DNA of 41,586 nucleotides from an uncultured Prevotellaceae bacterium (GCA_900316445.1 ONCZ01000068.1:1-41586), one strand, 5' to 3'. Counted from the stretch's first letter, positions 8,655 to 17,049 are shown. Notes: generated from the sequence alone by a model not told the origin. Program-made: numbers and translations.

Positions 8655-8826
8655 AAACGGCAGGTCTTCTGACTTTCCCCAGTCTGCTTTACCTTCCCGA
8701 CTTCGTGTCAGTGGCGTCATACAAGCAGACCTTGCTAAGGGGGATTACAGCTGCAGGTACAGTTCCGGACTCTCACCGGATTCCCTTACATCAGGCGGCA
8801 TCAGCCACCAGATTGCCATTATCTGC
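8655..8826 (-). promoter_or_regulatory. Cobalamin riboswitch
   Basis: On the minus strand the leader contains GGGAATCCGGTGAGAGTCC followed by GGAACTGTACCTGCAGCTGTAATCC (split here into the two conserved blocks) and ends with GTCAGAAGACCTGCCG, a B12 box. Arrangement and spacing are those of the AdoCbl-class riboswitch. The 3' end lies about 20 nt before the btuB-like start, so binding probably hides the translation start, though I cannot prove the mechanism. It should repress the receptor-CbiK-receptor operon when cobalamin is plentiful. Boundaries are approximate. Confidence 0.93.
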
Positions 8827-8829
8827 GTG

Positions 8830-8837
8830 CAAAGATA
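8830..8837 (-). promoter_or_regulatory. -7 promoter element for the riboswitch transcript
   Basis: TATCTTTG on the minus strand fits TAnnTTTG and lies just upstream of the riboswitch. No convincing TTTG is present at the -33 spacing. Confidence 0.6.
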
Positions 8838-8879
8838 CAACTTTTTCGGATAGATGATGCATAATTAACGGATTTTTTT

Positions 8880-8887
8880 TAATTTTG
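8880..8887 (+). promoter_or_regulatory. -7 promoter element for cbiA-cbiP
   Basis: TAATTTTG matches TAnnTTTG. The first in-frame start codons (GTG 8899, ATG 8902, ATG 8905) follow so closely that the transcript would have a leader of at most about 15 nt. The -33 element is not clear. Confidence 0.5.
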
Positions 8888-8901
8888 CAGCAGAAATAGT
8901 G

Positions 8902-11283
8902 ATGATGACAGCAAGAAAGGCATTTCTTATAGCGGCTCCGACGAGCGGCTCTGGCAAGACAACCGTTGCCAGAGGACTGATGGCGTTGCTGAGCCAGAAG
9001 GGCTACAAGGTACAGCCCTTTAAGTGCGGCCCGGACTATATCGACACGAAGTTCCACGAGGCTGTCTGCGGACGTCCCAGCATCAATCTCGATACGTTTA
9101 TGGCAACCCCAGAGCACGTCCGCGAACTCTTCTGGCATTACGGCGCTGATGCCGATATTTGCATCGTGGAAGGGATGATGGGGCTCTTCGACGGCTATGA
9201 CCGCGAGAAAGGTTCTTCTTATGAGATAGCCCGAGTACTGGATATCCCAGTCGTGCTGGTGGTCGATGCGAAGAGTGCAGCGTATTCGATGGCAGCGCTG
9301 TTGTCTGGCTTCATCTATTTCAGAAAAGATATCCGCTTCGCGGGCGTTATATATAATAAGGTGGGATCGGAGAGGCATTTCCAGATGCTGCGGCAGGTGT
9401 GCGACGATTTGGATATTGCGTGCTTGGGTTATCTGCCGAAAGATGCTTCGCTGGAACAAGGTTCACGATATTTAGGCCTCGACTATTCAGAAATGCCGGA
9501 AACCAAGGAGCTGACAAGGCTCTTGGAGGAGCATATCAACCTCCAAGAACTGTTTAACAAGGTAATCGTTTCTCCCCCTGAGTCAGGGGGAGTCAGAGGG
9601 GGTCTGAACAAGCGCAGACATTCCCTTGTTCAGACCACCCCGCCTAAAGGCATCCCTCCTGACTCAGGAGGGGAAAAGGTTACACTCGTGGCGAAAAATG
9701 CCGAGAGTTTTTCGTTCCTTTATCAGGAGACTTTGGATCGTTTCCCCATAAAGAGGTTCTTCGATCCAGAGAAGGATGTGCCAGATCTTAGCAACATCGA
9801 CCTGCTCTATCTGCCCGGCGGCTATCCTGAGAAACATTTAGAGGCGCTGGTGCAGAACGAAGCCTGCCGCAAAGCCATTAAGGACTATGCCGAGCAAGGA
9901 GGCCGCATCATAGCCGAATGTGGTGGGATGATGTATCTCTGCGAGCGTATCGTCACAGATGATGGCGATTATCCGATGTGCGGTGTGCTGCCCTATTCCA
10001 TAACAGCCCGCAAAGCAGACCGTAAACTCTCGCTTGGCTATCGTCGCTTTGAGCTCGACGGCAAGGAGTATCGAGGACATGAGTTCCATTATACGCAGTT
10101 CTTTTCGAAGAAAAGCGGCAAAGCCGAGCGCTTAGGCAAGCCACAGTCTGCCACTCAGGTCTATAACGCTAAGGGCGGACCTGTCAGCACACCCGTCTTC
10201 AGATATAAGAACGTCTTGGCATCCTATACCCACTTAGCACCCACCCCCAACCCCTCCCTAAGGGAGGAGAGTTTGGATACACCTGCTACAGATACTACAC
10301 TTGAAGGTAATCAAGCCCCCCTCCCTTGGGGAGGGGTTGGGGGTGGGTTACATCCCATCATGTTCGCAGGAACGGGCAGCGATGTCGGCAAAAGCATCGT
10401 GGCTGCGGCCTTCTGTCGCATCTTCAAGCAAGACGGTTACCACCCTGCTCCCTTTAAGGCTCAGAACATGGCTCTCAATTCTTACGCCACACCTGATGGT
10501 TTGGAGATAGGTCGTGCCCAGGCTGTTCAAGCCGAAGCCGCAGGCATCCCCTGCCACACGGATATGAACCCCCTGCTGCTGAAACCCCAGAGCGACCATA
10601 CCTCACAAGTGATCCTTAACGGTCGCCCTCTCGGCAATAAGGATGCGTATGATTACTGGCGTAAGAAACCAGTTCTCCCCCTGAGTAGGGGGAGTCAGAG
10701 GGGGTCTGAGCAGGGGAATGTTGAGGCGGATCAGACCACCCCTCGCTCGGCTTTGCCGCTTTGCTCTGCAAAGAACCCCTCCTACTCAGGAGGGGAAAGA
10801 ATAGACTTCCGCTCCGAGGTCTGCTCCGCCTTCGACCGTCTCGCTGCTCGCTATAATCCCATCGTGATGGAGGGCGCCGGCAGCATCGCAGAGATCAATC
10901 TGAAAGACCGCGACTTGGTGAATATGTCGATGGCCCGTCATGCTAAGGCTGATGTCATCCTGGTGGGCGATATCGACAGAGGAGGCGTGTTTGCCTCCGT
11001 CTATGGCAGCATCGCCTTGCAATCGCCAGAAGACCGTAAGCTTATCAAGGGCATCATCATCAATAAGTTCCGTGGGGATATGCGTCTCTTTGAGGAGGGG
11101 CGCAAGATGCTAGAAGATCTCTGTGGCGTGCCTGTCCTGGGTGTCATACCTTATTATAAAGATATACATATCGAGGAAGAGGACTCTGTGGCGCTGGCTC
11201 AGAAGTCGTTCGAGATGCAGCAGGGCAAGGTGAATGTGGCTATACAAACAACGTGGACGATATCCACAAGGCGGACATCATAA
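8902..11283 (+). CDS. cbiA-cbiP: Fused cobyrinate a,c-diamide synthase / cobyric acid synthase (CbiA-CbiP), broken in CbiP
   Basis: The N-terminal half is CbiA/CobB: P-loop [10 protein letters not shown] (about 11-20), [19 protein letters not shown], then the glutaminase part with LPGGYPE and CGGMMYL carrying the nucleophile Cys. It amidates cobyrinate side chains a and c. The second half is CbiP/CobQ ([44 protein letters not shown]), which amidates b, d, e and g. The linker after ASYTHL is a palindromic repeat element; two further elements lie inside the domains. At about 11240 the frame jumps: VNVA should lead to about 25 conserved residues including an SNFTDF-type motif, but the DNA goes directly to (Y)[17 protein letters not shown] out of frame. 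The next frame carries the rest. CbiA should be functional; CbiP is not, if the sequence is correct. It is divergent from the riboswitch operon. Confidence 0.88.
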   Translation: MMTARKAFLIAAPTSGSGKTTVARGLMALLSQKGYKVQPFKCGPDYIDTKFHEAVCGRPSINLDTFMATPEHVRELFWHYGADADICIVEGMMGLFDGYDREKGSSYEIARVLDIPVVLVVDAKSAAYSMAALLSGFIYFRKDIRFAGVIYNKVGSERHFQMLRQVCDDLDIACLGYLPKDASLEQGSRYLGLDYSEMPETKELTRLLEEHINLQELFNKVIVSPPESGGVRGGLNKRRHSLVQTTPPKGIPPDSGGEKVTLVAKNAESFSFLYQETLDRFPIKRFFDPEKDVPDLSNIDLLYLPGGYPEKHLEALVQNEACRKAIKDYAEQGGRIIAECGGMMYLCERIVTDDGDYPMCGVLPYSITARKADRKLSLGYRRFELDGKEYRGHEFHYTQFFSKKSGKAERLGKPQSATQVYNAKGGPVSTPVFRYKNVLASYTHLAPTPNPSLREESLDTPATDTTLEGNQAPLPWGGVGGGLHPIMFAGTGSDVGKSIVAAAFCRIFKQDGYHPAPFKAQNMALNSYATPDGLEIGRAQAVQAEAAGIPCHTDMNPLLLKPQSDHTSQVILNGRPLGNKDAYDYWRKKPVLPLSRGSQRGSEQGNVEADQTTPRSALPLCSAKNPSYSGGERIDFRSEVCSAFDRLAARYNPIVMEGAGSIAEINLKDRDLVNMSMARHAKADVILVGDIDRGGVFASVYGSIALQSPEDRKLIKGIIINKFRGDMRLFEEGRKMLEDLCGVPVLGVIPYYKDIHIEEEDSVALAQKSFEMQQGKVNVAIQTTWTISTRRTS
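9571..9676. repeat. In-frame palindromic element (family 1), copy in CbiA
   Basis: Imperfect inverted repeat of about 105 bp. The left part begins TCTCCCCCTGAGTCAGGGGG and ends GGTCTGAACAAG; the right part begins with its exact complement CTTGTTCAGACC and ends GACTCAGGAGGGG. It adds about 36 codons (starting [12 protein letters not shown], ending PPDSGGEK) between the two CbiA subdomains, without breaking the frame. Confidence 0.85.
10238..10350. repeat. In-frame palindromic element (family 2) forming the CbiA-CbiP linker
   Basis: The ends are inverted repeats of about 28 bp with one mismatch (left starts ACCCACCCCCAACCCCTCCC; the right end is the complement of nearly the same sequence). Between them is about 55 bp of non-repeat DNA. 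Read in frame it gives a linker beginning [11 protein letters not shown] and ending WGGVGGGLH exactly between the end of the CbiA glutaminase domain and the start of CbiP. Confidence 0.88.
10674..10798. repeat. In-frame palindromic element (family 1), copy in CbiP
   Basis: Left part TCTCCCCCTGAGTAGGGGGA then GTCAGAGGGGGTCTGA; right part TCAGACCACCCC to CTCAGGAGGGGAAA. It is the same family as the copy at 9571 but read in a different frame ([13 protein letters not shown] rather than [12 protein letters not shown]), so the element is open in at least two frames. The middle carries a smaller CTCGGCTTTGCCG-type piece. Confidence 0.85.
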
Positions 11284-11858
11284 TCCTACCTGGCACCAAA
11301 TCGACGCTCCACGACCTCTATGAACTGCGTCGTAACGGCTGTGCTCAGGCCATTATCCAGGCTCATCGTAATGGAGCCTCCGTATTGGGCATCTGTGGCG
11401 GTTACCAACTCATGGGTGTCGAGGTTTGCGACCCCATTCATGTGGAGGGCGACATCGAGCGCCTCCCTGGCCTCGGCCTCCTCCCCGTCTCCACCACGAT
11501 GAGTGGCGAGAAAGTGACGAGGCAGGTGGAATGTGAGTATGGAAAGGGTTATGAGATCCACATGGGCGAAACTCTTCCTTTTGGTTCCGCTCTGCCCTCG
11601 CCCCTGCTACATCTTTCCGATGGTCGCCAAGACGGCTATATCGTCGACAACAAATGCATGGGCACCTACGTTCACGGTATCCTCGACAATGCTTCTTTCG
11701 TGGACTTCCTCCTGCAACCCTTTGCTGAGAAGCTGAGCCAGACAAATGCCTCTTTCAACTATCAAGCTTTCAAGGAAGAGCAATACGACAAGCTGGCTGA
11801 CCACGTTCGCCAACATATCGATATCGAACAAATCTATCAAATCTTGACCCATGACTAA
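11253..11858 (+). pseudogene. cbiP: Out-of-frame C-terminal glutaminase part of CbiP
   Basis: This 201-residue frame begins with GTG and reads [17 protein letters not shown], then GICGGYQLMG with the glutaminase nucleophile Cys and a later GTYVHGILDN carrying the catalytic His. It is clearly the C-terminal type I glutamine amidotransferase domain of cobyric acid synthase. It overlaps the end of the preceding frame by 31 bp. The conserved block between the two (about 25 residues) is missing, so this is a deletion of roughly 75-80 bp that is not a multiple of three. It is either real loss of CbiP or an assembly defect. Confidence 0.85.
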
Positions 11859-12894
11859 TCCCTTCTCCCTGCTTATCGGCTGGCTGCTCGACCTGTTCTT
11901 TGGCGACCCTCAGAAGTTGCCACATCCCATCGTATGGTTTGGCAAGATGATTGCCGCTTGTGAGCATCAGTATAACAAAGGGACGCATCGCAAACTGAAG
12001 GGCGCGCTGATTGCCATCGGTCTGATTCTATTCGTCTTCGCTACAACCTGGATGCTCAGAAAGATACTGGGTATCTTCGCCCTCTTCATCTTCGACGGCA
12101 CCCGTGAGCAGGTTTATCAGATTCCCATACTTCTCTATATCTTCGATGCCCTTGCCATCTTCTATTGTCTGGCAGGAACGACACTCATCCGCGAGGTGCG
12201 GGAAGTCTTTCTGGCACTCGACCGCTCTTTGGAGGAAGGCCGTAAACAGGTGGCCCGTATCGTGGGACGTGATACGTCTGAGCTCTCTGCCCAAGAGGTT
12301 CGTACCGCTGCCCTTGAAACATTATCAGAGAATCTGAGCGACGGTGTAATTGCTCCCCTCTTCTGGCTCGCCATCCTTGGCACACCTGGTATGCTGGCCT
12401 ATAAGATGGTAAACACCCTCGACTCGATGATCGGCTACAAGACAGAACGCTATCGTGACTTCGGCTGCTGGGCTGCCCACATCGACGACATCGCCAACTA
12501 TATTCCCGCCCGCCTCACCGCCCTCTTGATGCTCCTGTATTCTCCCCCTAAGTTAGGGGGAGTCAGAGGGGGTCTGCGCTCGACCTCTGGTCGCTTGCTA
12601 CCATCGGGACGCAAGAACAGGCTAAAGTTCGTCCTCAAATACGCTCGCAACCACGCCTCTCCCAACAGCGGCTATCCAGAAGCCGCCCTCGCCGCCATCC
12701 TCGATTGCCGCTTTGGTGGCCCCCACTACTACTTCGGCGAACTTTTCGACAAACCCTACATCGGCACGAACGACCGTCCCCTCACCACCGAAGACATGAA
12801 AACAGCCGTCCGAATAAACCGCATGGCAGAGGTTTTGATGGTCATACTGACTGTTGCCGCTTGTCTTTTTGCCTTTCTTTCCATACCCTCATAA
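11851..12894 (+). CDS. cbiB: Adenosylcobinamide-phosphate synthase CbiB
   Basis: This 347-residue inner-membrane protein joins the aminopropanol arm to adenosylcobyric acid. The family start (LLIGWLLDLFFGDP...HPIVWFGK) and later motifs (VRTAALETLSENLSDGVIAPLFW, NTLDSMIGYKTERYRDFGCWAAHIDDIANYIPARLTA, SPNSGYPEAALAAIL) are all present, shown here as separate family hallmarks. It has about 4-6 membrane segments. The start overlaps the end of the CbiP frame by 8 bp, so they are coupled. A family 1 half-element at 12541 inserts about 28 residues (SPPKLGGVRGGL...) in the loop before SPNSGYPEAA, where relatives have a short loop. CobD, often adjacent, is absent. Confidence 0.93.
   Translation: MTNPFSLLIGWLLDLFFGDPQKLPHPIVWFGKMIAACEHQYNKGTHRKLKGALIAIGLILFVFATTWMLRKILGIFALFIFDGTREQVYQIPILLYIFDALAIFYCLAGTTLIREVREVFLALDRSLEEGRKQVARIVGRDTSELSAQEVRTAALETLSENLSDGVIAPLFWLAILGTPGMLAYKMVNTLDSMIGYKTERYRDFGCWAAHIDDIANYIPARLTALLMLLYSPPKLGGVRGGLRSTSGRLLPSGRKNRLKFVLKYARNHASPNSGYPEAALAAILDCRFGGPHYYFGELFDKPYIGTNDRPLTTEDMKTAVRINRMAEVLMVILTVAACLFAFLSIPS
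12541..12577. repeat. In-frame family 1 half-element in cbiB
   Basis: TCTCCCCCTAAGTTAGGGGG followed by AGTCAGAGGGGGTCTG is the left half of the element at 9571, read in the same frame. The right half is not recognisable; the following 45 bp (to about 12620) may be a different inserted piece. Confidence 0.8.
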
Positions 12895-13015
12895 GCTTTT
12901 TTCCATAGGCTGTAGCGTGCGCTTTTTCGTAACACCTTGATTTGTAGCAGTTTCCAACTTTATCCCGTTTGTATCTTTTCCATAGGCAACTGATACAACT
13001 TTCGAAATAATGTCG

Positions 13016-13023
13016 TAACTTTG
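13016..13023 (+). promoter_or_regulatory. -7 promoter element for the TPR/LuxR-type regulator
   Basis: TAACTTTG fits TAnnTTTG; the ATG at 13054 is 30 bp downstream. The -33 box is not clear. The gap also holds two exact copies of TTTTCCATAGGC at 12899 and 12976. Confidence 0.55.
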
Positions 13024-13053
13024 CAACCGAGAAATCATAAATAATCGGTAGCA

Positions 13054-14436
13054 ATGTTTAGAAGGTCATTATACATATTAATAGGTGTTCTGATGATTGC
13101 TTGCAGTCAGGAGTCAGAAGACAGGAGTCAGGAGACAGGAGTCAGAATTCTGGAGGAGGCAGAGGCTGCTTTGGCCAATGACAGCATCCGTCTGGGTGAG
13201 ACTCTGTTGCGAAAGACCATACAGTTGTCGGAAGCGTCCAAGGACTGGCACACCTATTATATCGCGCATCAGCGATTGGCGGAAGCATTGTCGCAGAGTA
13301 ATCCTGAGGAGGCCTTGCGACTGATGAAGAAAGCCCTGACTGTCTATGAGCAGCATCCTGACGATGAGCGAAATTACGTTATGTTGCTTGATTATGCAGG
13401 CACTTATGCCGCACAAGTGGCCTTCACCACAGAGGGTTCCTTCGACGAAGCACTCGATTACATCAACCGTGCTTACGGTATCGCTGAGAATAGCCAGATG
13501 ACTGACCTGATGTGTCAGACACTCACCAGTCTTGCCAACATCACCTGGGCCAAGGAAGACTATCGCCAGGCACTCGACTACGCCCATCAGGCAGAATCAA
13601 CAGCAACAACCGACCTGAGGTCTGCCACATTACAAGTGCTGGCTCGCAGTTACCTCAGCCTTAATATGCTCGATTCGGCAGAGACTATTTATCGGCAGAT
13701 TGATCCAGGCAACGATGTCCATCTGGGTTATATCGTACAGAGTAATCTCGCCAAGATAGCCTTGAGACGGATGGGTGCCACACAGGTGGAGGACAGCGTA
13801 GATGAAGCCTTTGACCAGATAGAGGATATCTATTACAAGGCGCTTGAACAGAAAGACCAGTACTATCAGGAGACGTTGCGCCAGGAAATGGAGAATCAGC
13901 AACTGGAATACCGCTCAAAGATGTATGGTCGGACACTCCTGATAGTCATCATTGCTGCGATGATCATCCTTATTGCAACAGTACTGGCACTTCGCTATCG
14001 TATCCGTTTGCAGGAACAGGAGAAACGTCGGCTTCAGGAGGAAACAGAGCATCAGAAGACCTTGCTGCACCAGGCCAATGAAGTGGTGGCATTCCTGCAA
14101 AACTTCATCCTCGAACGTACGGAAGTGCTGAAGAAACTCAACAAAGGCGGCGATTCGCTCATCTACCTCAGTCCGCACGAATGGAGCGAGATAGAACGGA
14201 CGCTTAACGCCATCGACAGTAACCGCTTTGCCAAGATACGTGAGCAATACCCCACGATGCAGGAAGACGACATTCACCTGTGTATCCTCACACGGCTCGG
14301 CCTCAGCAACCGCACCATTGGCAACATATATTGCATCACCGTCTCAGCCGTCCAGCATCGCAAGCTCAAACTAAAGAAGGACGTATTCGGAGAGACCAAT
14401 CCAGACATCACGTTGGAGCAGATACTGAAGAATTAA
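13054..14436 (+). CDS. Lipoprotein TPR sensor with transmembrane helix and LuxR-like HTH
   Basis: The 460-residue protein starts with a lipoprotein-like signal (LIGVLMIACS). Helical TPR-like repeats fill about 20-280 (for example HQRLAEALSQSNPEEALRLM). One membrane helix lies at about 292-312, then a coiled coil, and a cytoplasmic end with a helix-turn-helix (LSNRTIGNIYCITVSAVQHR). This is the one-piece membrane-regulator architecture common in Prevotella and Bacteroides: a periplasmic sensor joined to a DNA-binding domain. Its target is unknown; the next gene, a secreted protein 31 bp downstream, is a candidate partner. A heptanucleotide array follows the lipobox directly. Confidence 0.75.
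   Translation: MFRRSLYILIGVLMIACSQESEDRSQETGVRILEEAEAALANDSIRLGETLLRKTIQLSEASKDWHTYYIAHQRLAEALSQSNPEEALRLMKKALTVYEQHPDDERNYVMLLDYAGTYAAQVAFTTEGSFDEALDYINRAYGIAENSQMTDLMCQTLTSLANITWAKEDYRQALDYAHQAESTATTDLRSATLQVLARSYLSLNMLDSAETIYRQIDPGNDVHLGYIVQSNLAKIALRRMGATQVEDSVDEAFDQIEDIYYKALEQKDQYYQETLRQEMENQQLEYRSKMYGRTLLIVIIAAMIILIATVLALRYRIRLQEQEKRRLQEETEHQKTLLHQANEVVAFLQNFILERTEVLKKLNKGGDSLIYLSPHEWSEIERTLNAIDSNRFAKIREQYPTMQEDDIHLCILTRLGLSNRTIGNIYCITVSAVQHRKLKLKKDVFGETNPDITLEQILKN
13104..13145. repeat. Heptanucleotide tandem array in the TPR regulator (GAGTCAG x6)
   Basis: Six 7-nt units alternate near GAGTCAG and GAGACAG. They encode SQESEDRSQETGVR just after the lipidated Cys, so the array forms the tether between lipid and TPR domain. 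Confidence 0.88.
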
Positions 14437-14467
14437 ACATTAATAATTAACAAAAAAACAAACCGAT

Positions 14468-16546
14468 ATGAAAAGATCATTATTATTTATTACGTGCGTT
14501 CTGGCATCTATGACGATGTGGGCACAGGAGGATTCAAACGACTACATTCCCTTTGTGGAGTTGGGCAAGCAATGGCATGTGGTAAGTAACCCCACTAACC
14601 CTTACGTTCCCTGTAGTTTTGAAAGATACGAGATGTACGAGGAAGTAGAGCGTGACGGCAAGACATACGTCCATCTAGGTCGTACTGGTTTCGTAGTAGA
14701 CACACTTTATCAAGAAGAAGGACTGTTCCGTGAGGAAAACCGTCGAGTATACAAGTACGAGGGAGGCAAGGAAGTCATGCTTTATGACTTCTCACTTAAA
14801 GAGGGCGATACATTCACTTACGAGTATGGCGTCCTCGGCGAGCCAATGAATTGCAAGGTATTGAAGCAAGGATGGCTAGAAGACGGTCCACAGATTCAAA
14901 TGCTTGATTCCCTCACTTCTGAAGGCGCATGGACTTTCAAGTATCGTAAACTACGCACATGGACCATTGGTCTCGACAACGGTTCTGGTGATTATACAGA
15001 AGCCACAACATGGATAGAAGGTGTAGGAACACTTAAAAACACATTCATTCGTCCGTATACTACGGGGGTCATGTCTTGTCTAGCATACATATATAGAATA
15101 GATCGCCCTGGGGATAATGATTATCTGCCATTCTCGTTATGTAATATGTATGGTCCCGTTTATGGCTGCGAACTGCCCAAAGGTGTACCAGATAATTTGG
15201 AAGACTGGCATGAACAGTTTTCCTACGAATTGGAAGGTGACCGTCTGCATGTCTGGGGAAATTTGGTCTTAAATTGCGGAGGCTACTACTATGCCTACTT
15301 TACCGAGGAAAGAACTGATGATCCAATGGTACGCAAGCTCCATTTTAGAATAGAAGAGTTAGGGCAATTAACCACTTGTATGAGTCACTATACAACCGAC
15401 TTCTATGTCTCTGGTTTAAATCCCAATATCAACTACATCATTGTGGATAATATAGGAGAGGAGCATTCGGTCATCAACAAGACACCACAGAATGAGTATC
15501 GCCCAATGATTGAAGATGGTAAAGTATGGAAGGTGGGAACTATTCCGACTGATCTGGATAGCCCTGTGCAGATAGTTGACTACTACTATTTCGATGGTGA
15601 TACGATCATTGACGGAAAGACCTGCAAGATGATGATGTGCCAGCATTTTACTAGTCCAAATTATCCATATTATGAATATTTATCACAACCAAATTCCCTG
15701 AGGTATGTGGGAGCATGGTATGAAGAGAATCAGAAAGTGTACTTTTATGATGAGAGGACACAGTCTATGGTGATGAAGTATGACTTCTCCCTCGGTGCCA
15801 ATGAGACCGTGTCTCTCTTGGGTGATTATCTGCCTTTCATAATAGGGCCGAAGCAGACAGGAGGATTAGACGGCTTTAAGGGTGTATATAGAGATGTCAT
15901 GATTTGTGTAAATGAAGACCAAATCGCCAATAATACCATCTGGTTAGAAGGCGTCGGAGGTATTGACGGTCCGACTAAAAATGCCTATTATATTGATACA
16001 TTAGCAGATCGTGTACCAGAGTTCCTGATGGCGTGTGTCGTTGGTGATGAAGTCATCTTCCTCAATGACAAATATGAGGATGAGGCTACCCCTGCGGGAG
16101 CCAGGAAAAACCGCTTCGACTTCACCCATACTCACAAGCTAAAGCCAAAATCACGGGTTAGGAGTGAGGATGAGCCATCGCTATATGGTGAATACAACGA
16201 CCAACAGTTAGACATTAATCTTGGCCCACTCGACGATGCCTATCAGGTGTGCATTACTGACGGATCAGGCAAAGCCGTCTATGAGAAAGTCATCAACGCA
16301 GGTAACATCGTAGCCCTCAACATTGATATCTCTGACTATGCTAAAGACCATTACACTGTCACCGTGGAGAATAGTCGCGAGTCCTTCTCTGGTGAGTTCG
16401 AAACGCTGACGGATGGAATCGAGGAAAATGTAAAAATTGAAAAATTAAAGAATTCAAGTATCTACAACCTCCAAGGTCAGCGGCTCAATTCCCTGCAGAA
16501 GGGACTGAACATCGTTAATGGAAAAAAGATTTATGTAAAGAATTAG
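14468..16546 (+). CDS. Secreted protein with two related halves and a T9SS-like C-terminal sorting domain
   Basis: The 692-residue protein has a signal peptide MKRSLLFITCVLASMTMWAQ and two similar regions (about 20-220 and 345-520). Each ends with W-(I/L)-E-G-V-G followed by about 50 residues on the same pattern. The end (SIYNLQGQRLNSLQKGLNIV, then NGKKIYVKN) is the Prevotella-type sorting tail recognised by the type IX secretion system. The function of the body is unknown; it is likely cell-surface attached or released. Base composition is A+T-richer than the cobalamin genes, as is the next gene. Its stop codon overlaps the end of a cobT remnant on the other strand. Confidence 0.75.
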   Translation: MKRSLLFITCVLASMTMWAQEDSNDYIPFVELGKQWHVVSNPTNPYVPCSFERYEMYEEVERDGKTYVHLGRTGFVVDTLYQEEGLFREENRRVYKYEGGKEVMLYDFSLKEGDTFTYEYGVLGEPMNCKVLKQGWLEDGPQIQMLDSLTSEGAWTFKYRKLRTWTIGLDNGSGDYTEATTWIEGVGTLKNTFIRPYTTGVMSCLAYIYRIDRPGDNDYLPFSLCNMYGPVYGCELPKGVPDNLEDWHEQFSYELEGDRLHVWGNLVLNCGGYYYAYFTEERTDDPMVRKLHFRIEELGQLTTCMSHYTTDFYVSGLNPNINYIIVDNIGEEHSVINKTPQNEYRPMIEDGKVWKVGTIPTDLDSPVQIVDYYYFDGDTIIDGKTCKMMMCQHFTSPNYPYYEYLSQPNSLRYVGAWYEENQKVYFYDERTQSMVMKYDFSLGANETVSLLGDYLPFIIGPKQTGGLDGFKGVYRDVMICVNEDQIANNTIWLEGVGGIDGPTKNAYYIDTLADRVPEFLMACVVGDEVIFLNDKYEDEATPAGARKNRFDFTHTHKLKPKSRVRSEDEPSLYGEYNDQQLDINLGPLDDAYQVCITDGSGKAVYEKVINAGNIVALNIDISDYAKDHYTVTVENSRESFSGEFETLTDGIEENVKIEKLKNSSIYNLQGQRLNSLQKGLNIVNGKKIYVKN

Positions 16547-16608
16547 AAGTATTTGGTGATCTTCGCTTTGTCGAAGGTATTCATCTCGTTCATCATACGG
16601 ACGGCAGC
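16543..16608 (-). pseudogene. Remnant of the cobT 3' end
   Basis: On the minus strand this encodes AVRMMNEMNTFDKAKITKYF and a stop, against AVRMMNEMNNFEKAQITKYF at the true CobT end (19774 onward). About 63 bp are shared with roughly six differences, so it is not a recent exact copy. Each copy abuts the stop codon of the preceding plus-strand gene (secreted protein here, CotH protein there), suggesting that the CotH segment was inserted at the original gene junction. Confidence 0.85.
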
Positions 16609-16630
16609 TTTCATATCGGCTGCCGTCCGT
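16597..16630. terminator. 12-bp perfect hairpin after the secreted-protein gene
   Basis: ACGGACGGCAGC and GCTGCCGTCCGT form a perfect 12-bp stem around a 10-nt loop. The left arm is the inner end of the cobT remnant. There is no good T-run after it, so the terminator role is only a possibility. Confidence 0.4.
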
Positions 16631-16720
16631 TGTTCACAATGAGTCTGACACATTATGAGTATAGAAATCAAATTACTTTACACAATTTCACTACTTTCTT
16701 CTTTCTTAGAGAAACAAGGC

Positions 16721-16800
16721 ACTAAAGTGGGACTTTACAGGCACTAAACTCCGACTTTCCTTAGCCCAAACCTCCACTTTCCTTAGCCCAAAGTCAAGGC
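16721..16800. repeat. Intergenic tandem repeat with 22-nt period (about 3.5 units)
   Basis: Units begin ACTAAAGT, ACTAAACT, CCCAAACC and CCCAAAGT at 16721, 16743, 16765 and 16787, sharing ACTTTCCTTAG in the second half of units 2 and 3. The first unit holds the palindrome AAAGTGGGACTTT. The complement of the array at 22201-22288 has the same period and ACTAAAG...CAGGC pattern. The rest of the 500-bp gap (16609-16720, 16801-17002) shows no convincing gene. Confidence 0.75.
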
Positions 16801-17002
16801 AATCATAAACCTTTGATTGTCAAACAAATACAAATTCTATTGGGAATGCGCAAATGCTTATGAAAAGTATTTACATAATTCGCACTTGCGTTTCACTGTT
16901 TCAGTGTTTCAGTTCATTTGGACATTTAGACACAAAACGGGAAAATTGTTCTCAAACGTCAAATAATCCTCCAAAAGGAGTGATTATTTCAGATTTTATG
17001 CT

Positions 17003-17010
17003 TACCTTTG
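17003..17010 (+). promoter_or_regulatory. -7 promoter element for the CotH gene
   Basis: TACCTTTG matches TAnnTTTG, 40 bp before the ATG at 17050. The -33 box is weak. Confidence 0.5.
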
Positions 17011-17049
17011 CCATGTCATTGATGATTTTGCTTGTCTTGTATAGGTAAT

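Noticed and set aside
8655-8826. A second cobalamin riboswitch upstream of cobS, btuF or cbiH
   Set aside because: Searching those leaders by eye for the B12 box (GACCTGCC) gave nothing; only this one copy has both conserved blocks.
7688-8857. 389-codon open frame antisense to the btuB-like gene and riboswitch
   Set aside because: The minus strand has a clear receptor and riboswitch; the plus frame is a by-product.
16597-16630. Strong intrinsic terminator
   Set aside because: The stem is perfect but lacks a following T-run, so it is listed only as a possible terminator.
16854-17048. 64-codon frame upstream of the CotH gene
   Set aside because: Covers the promoter (TACCTTTG 17003) and has no recognisable features.
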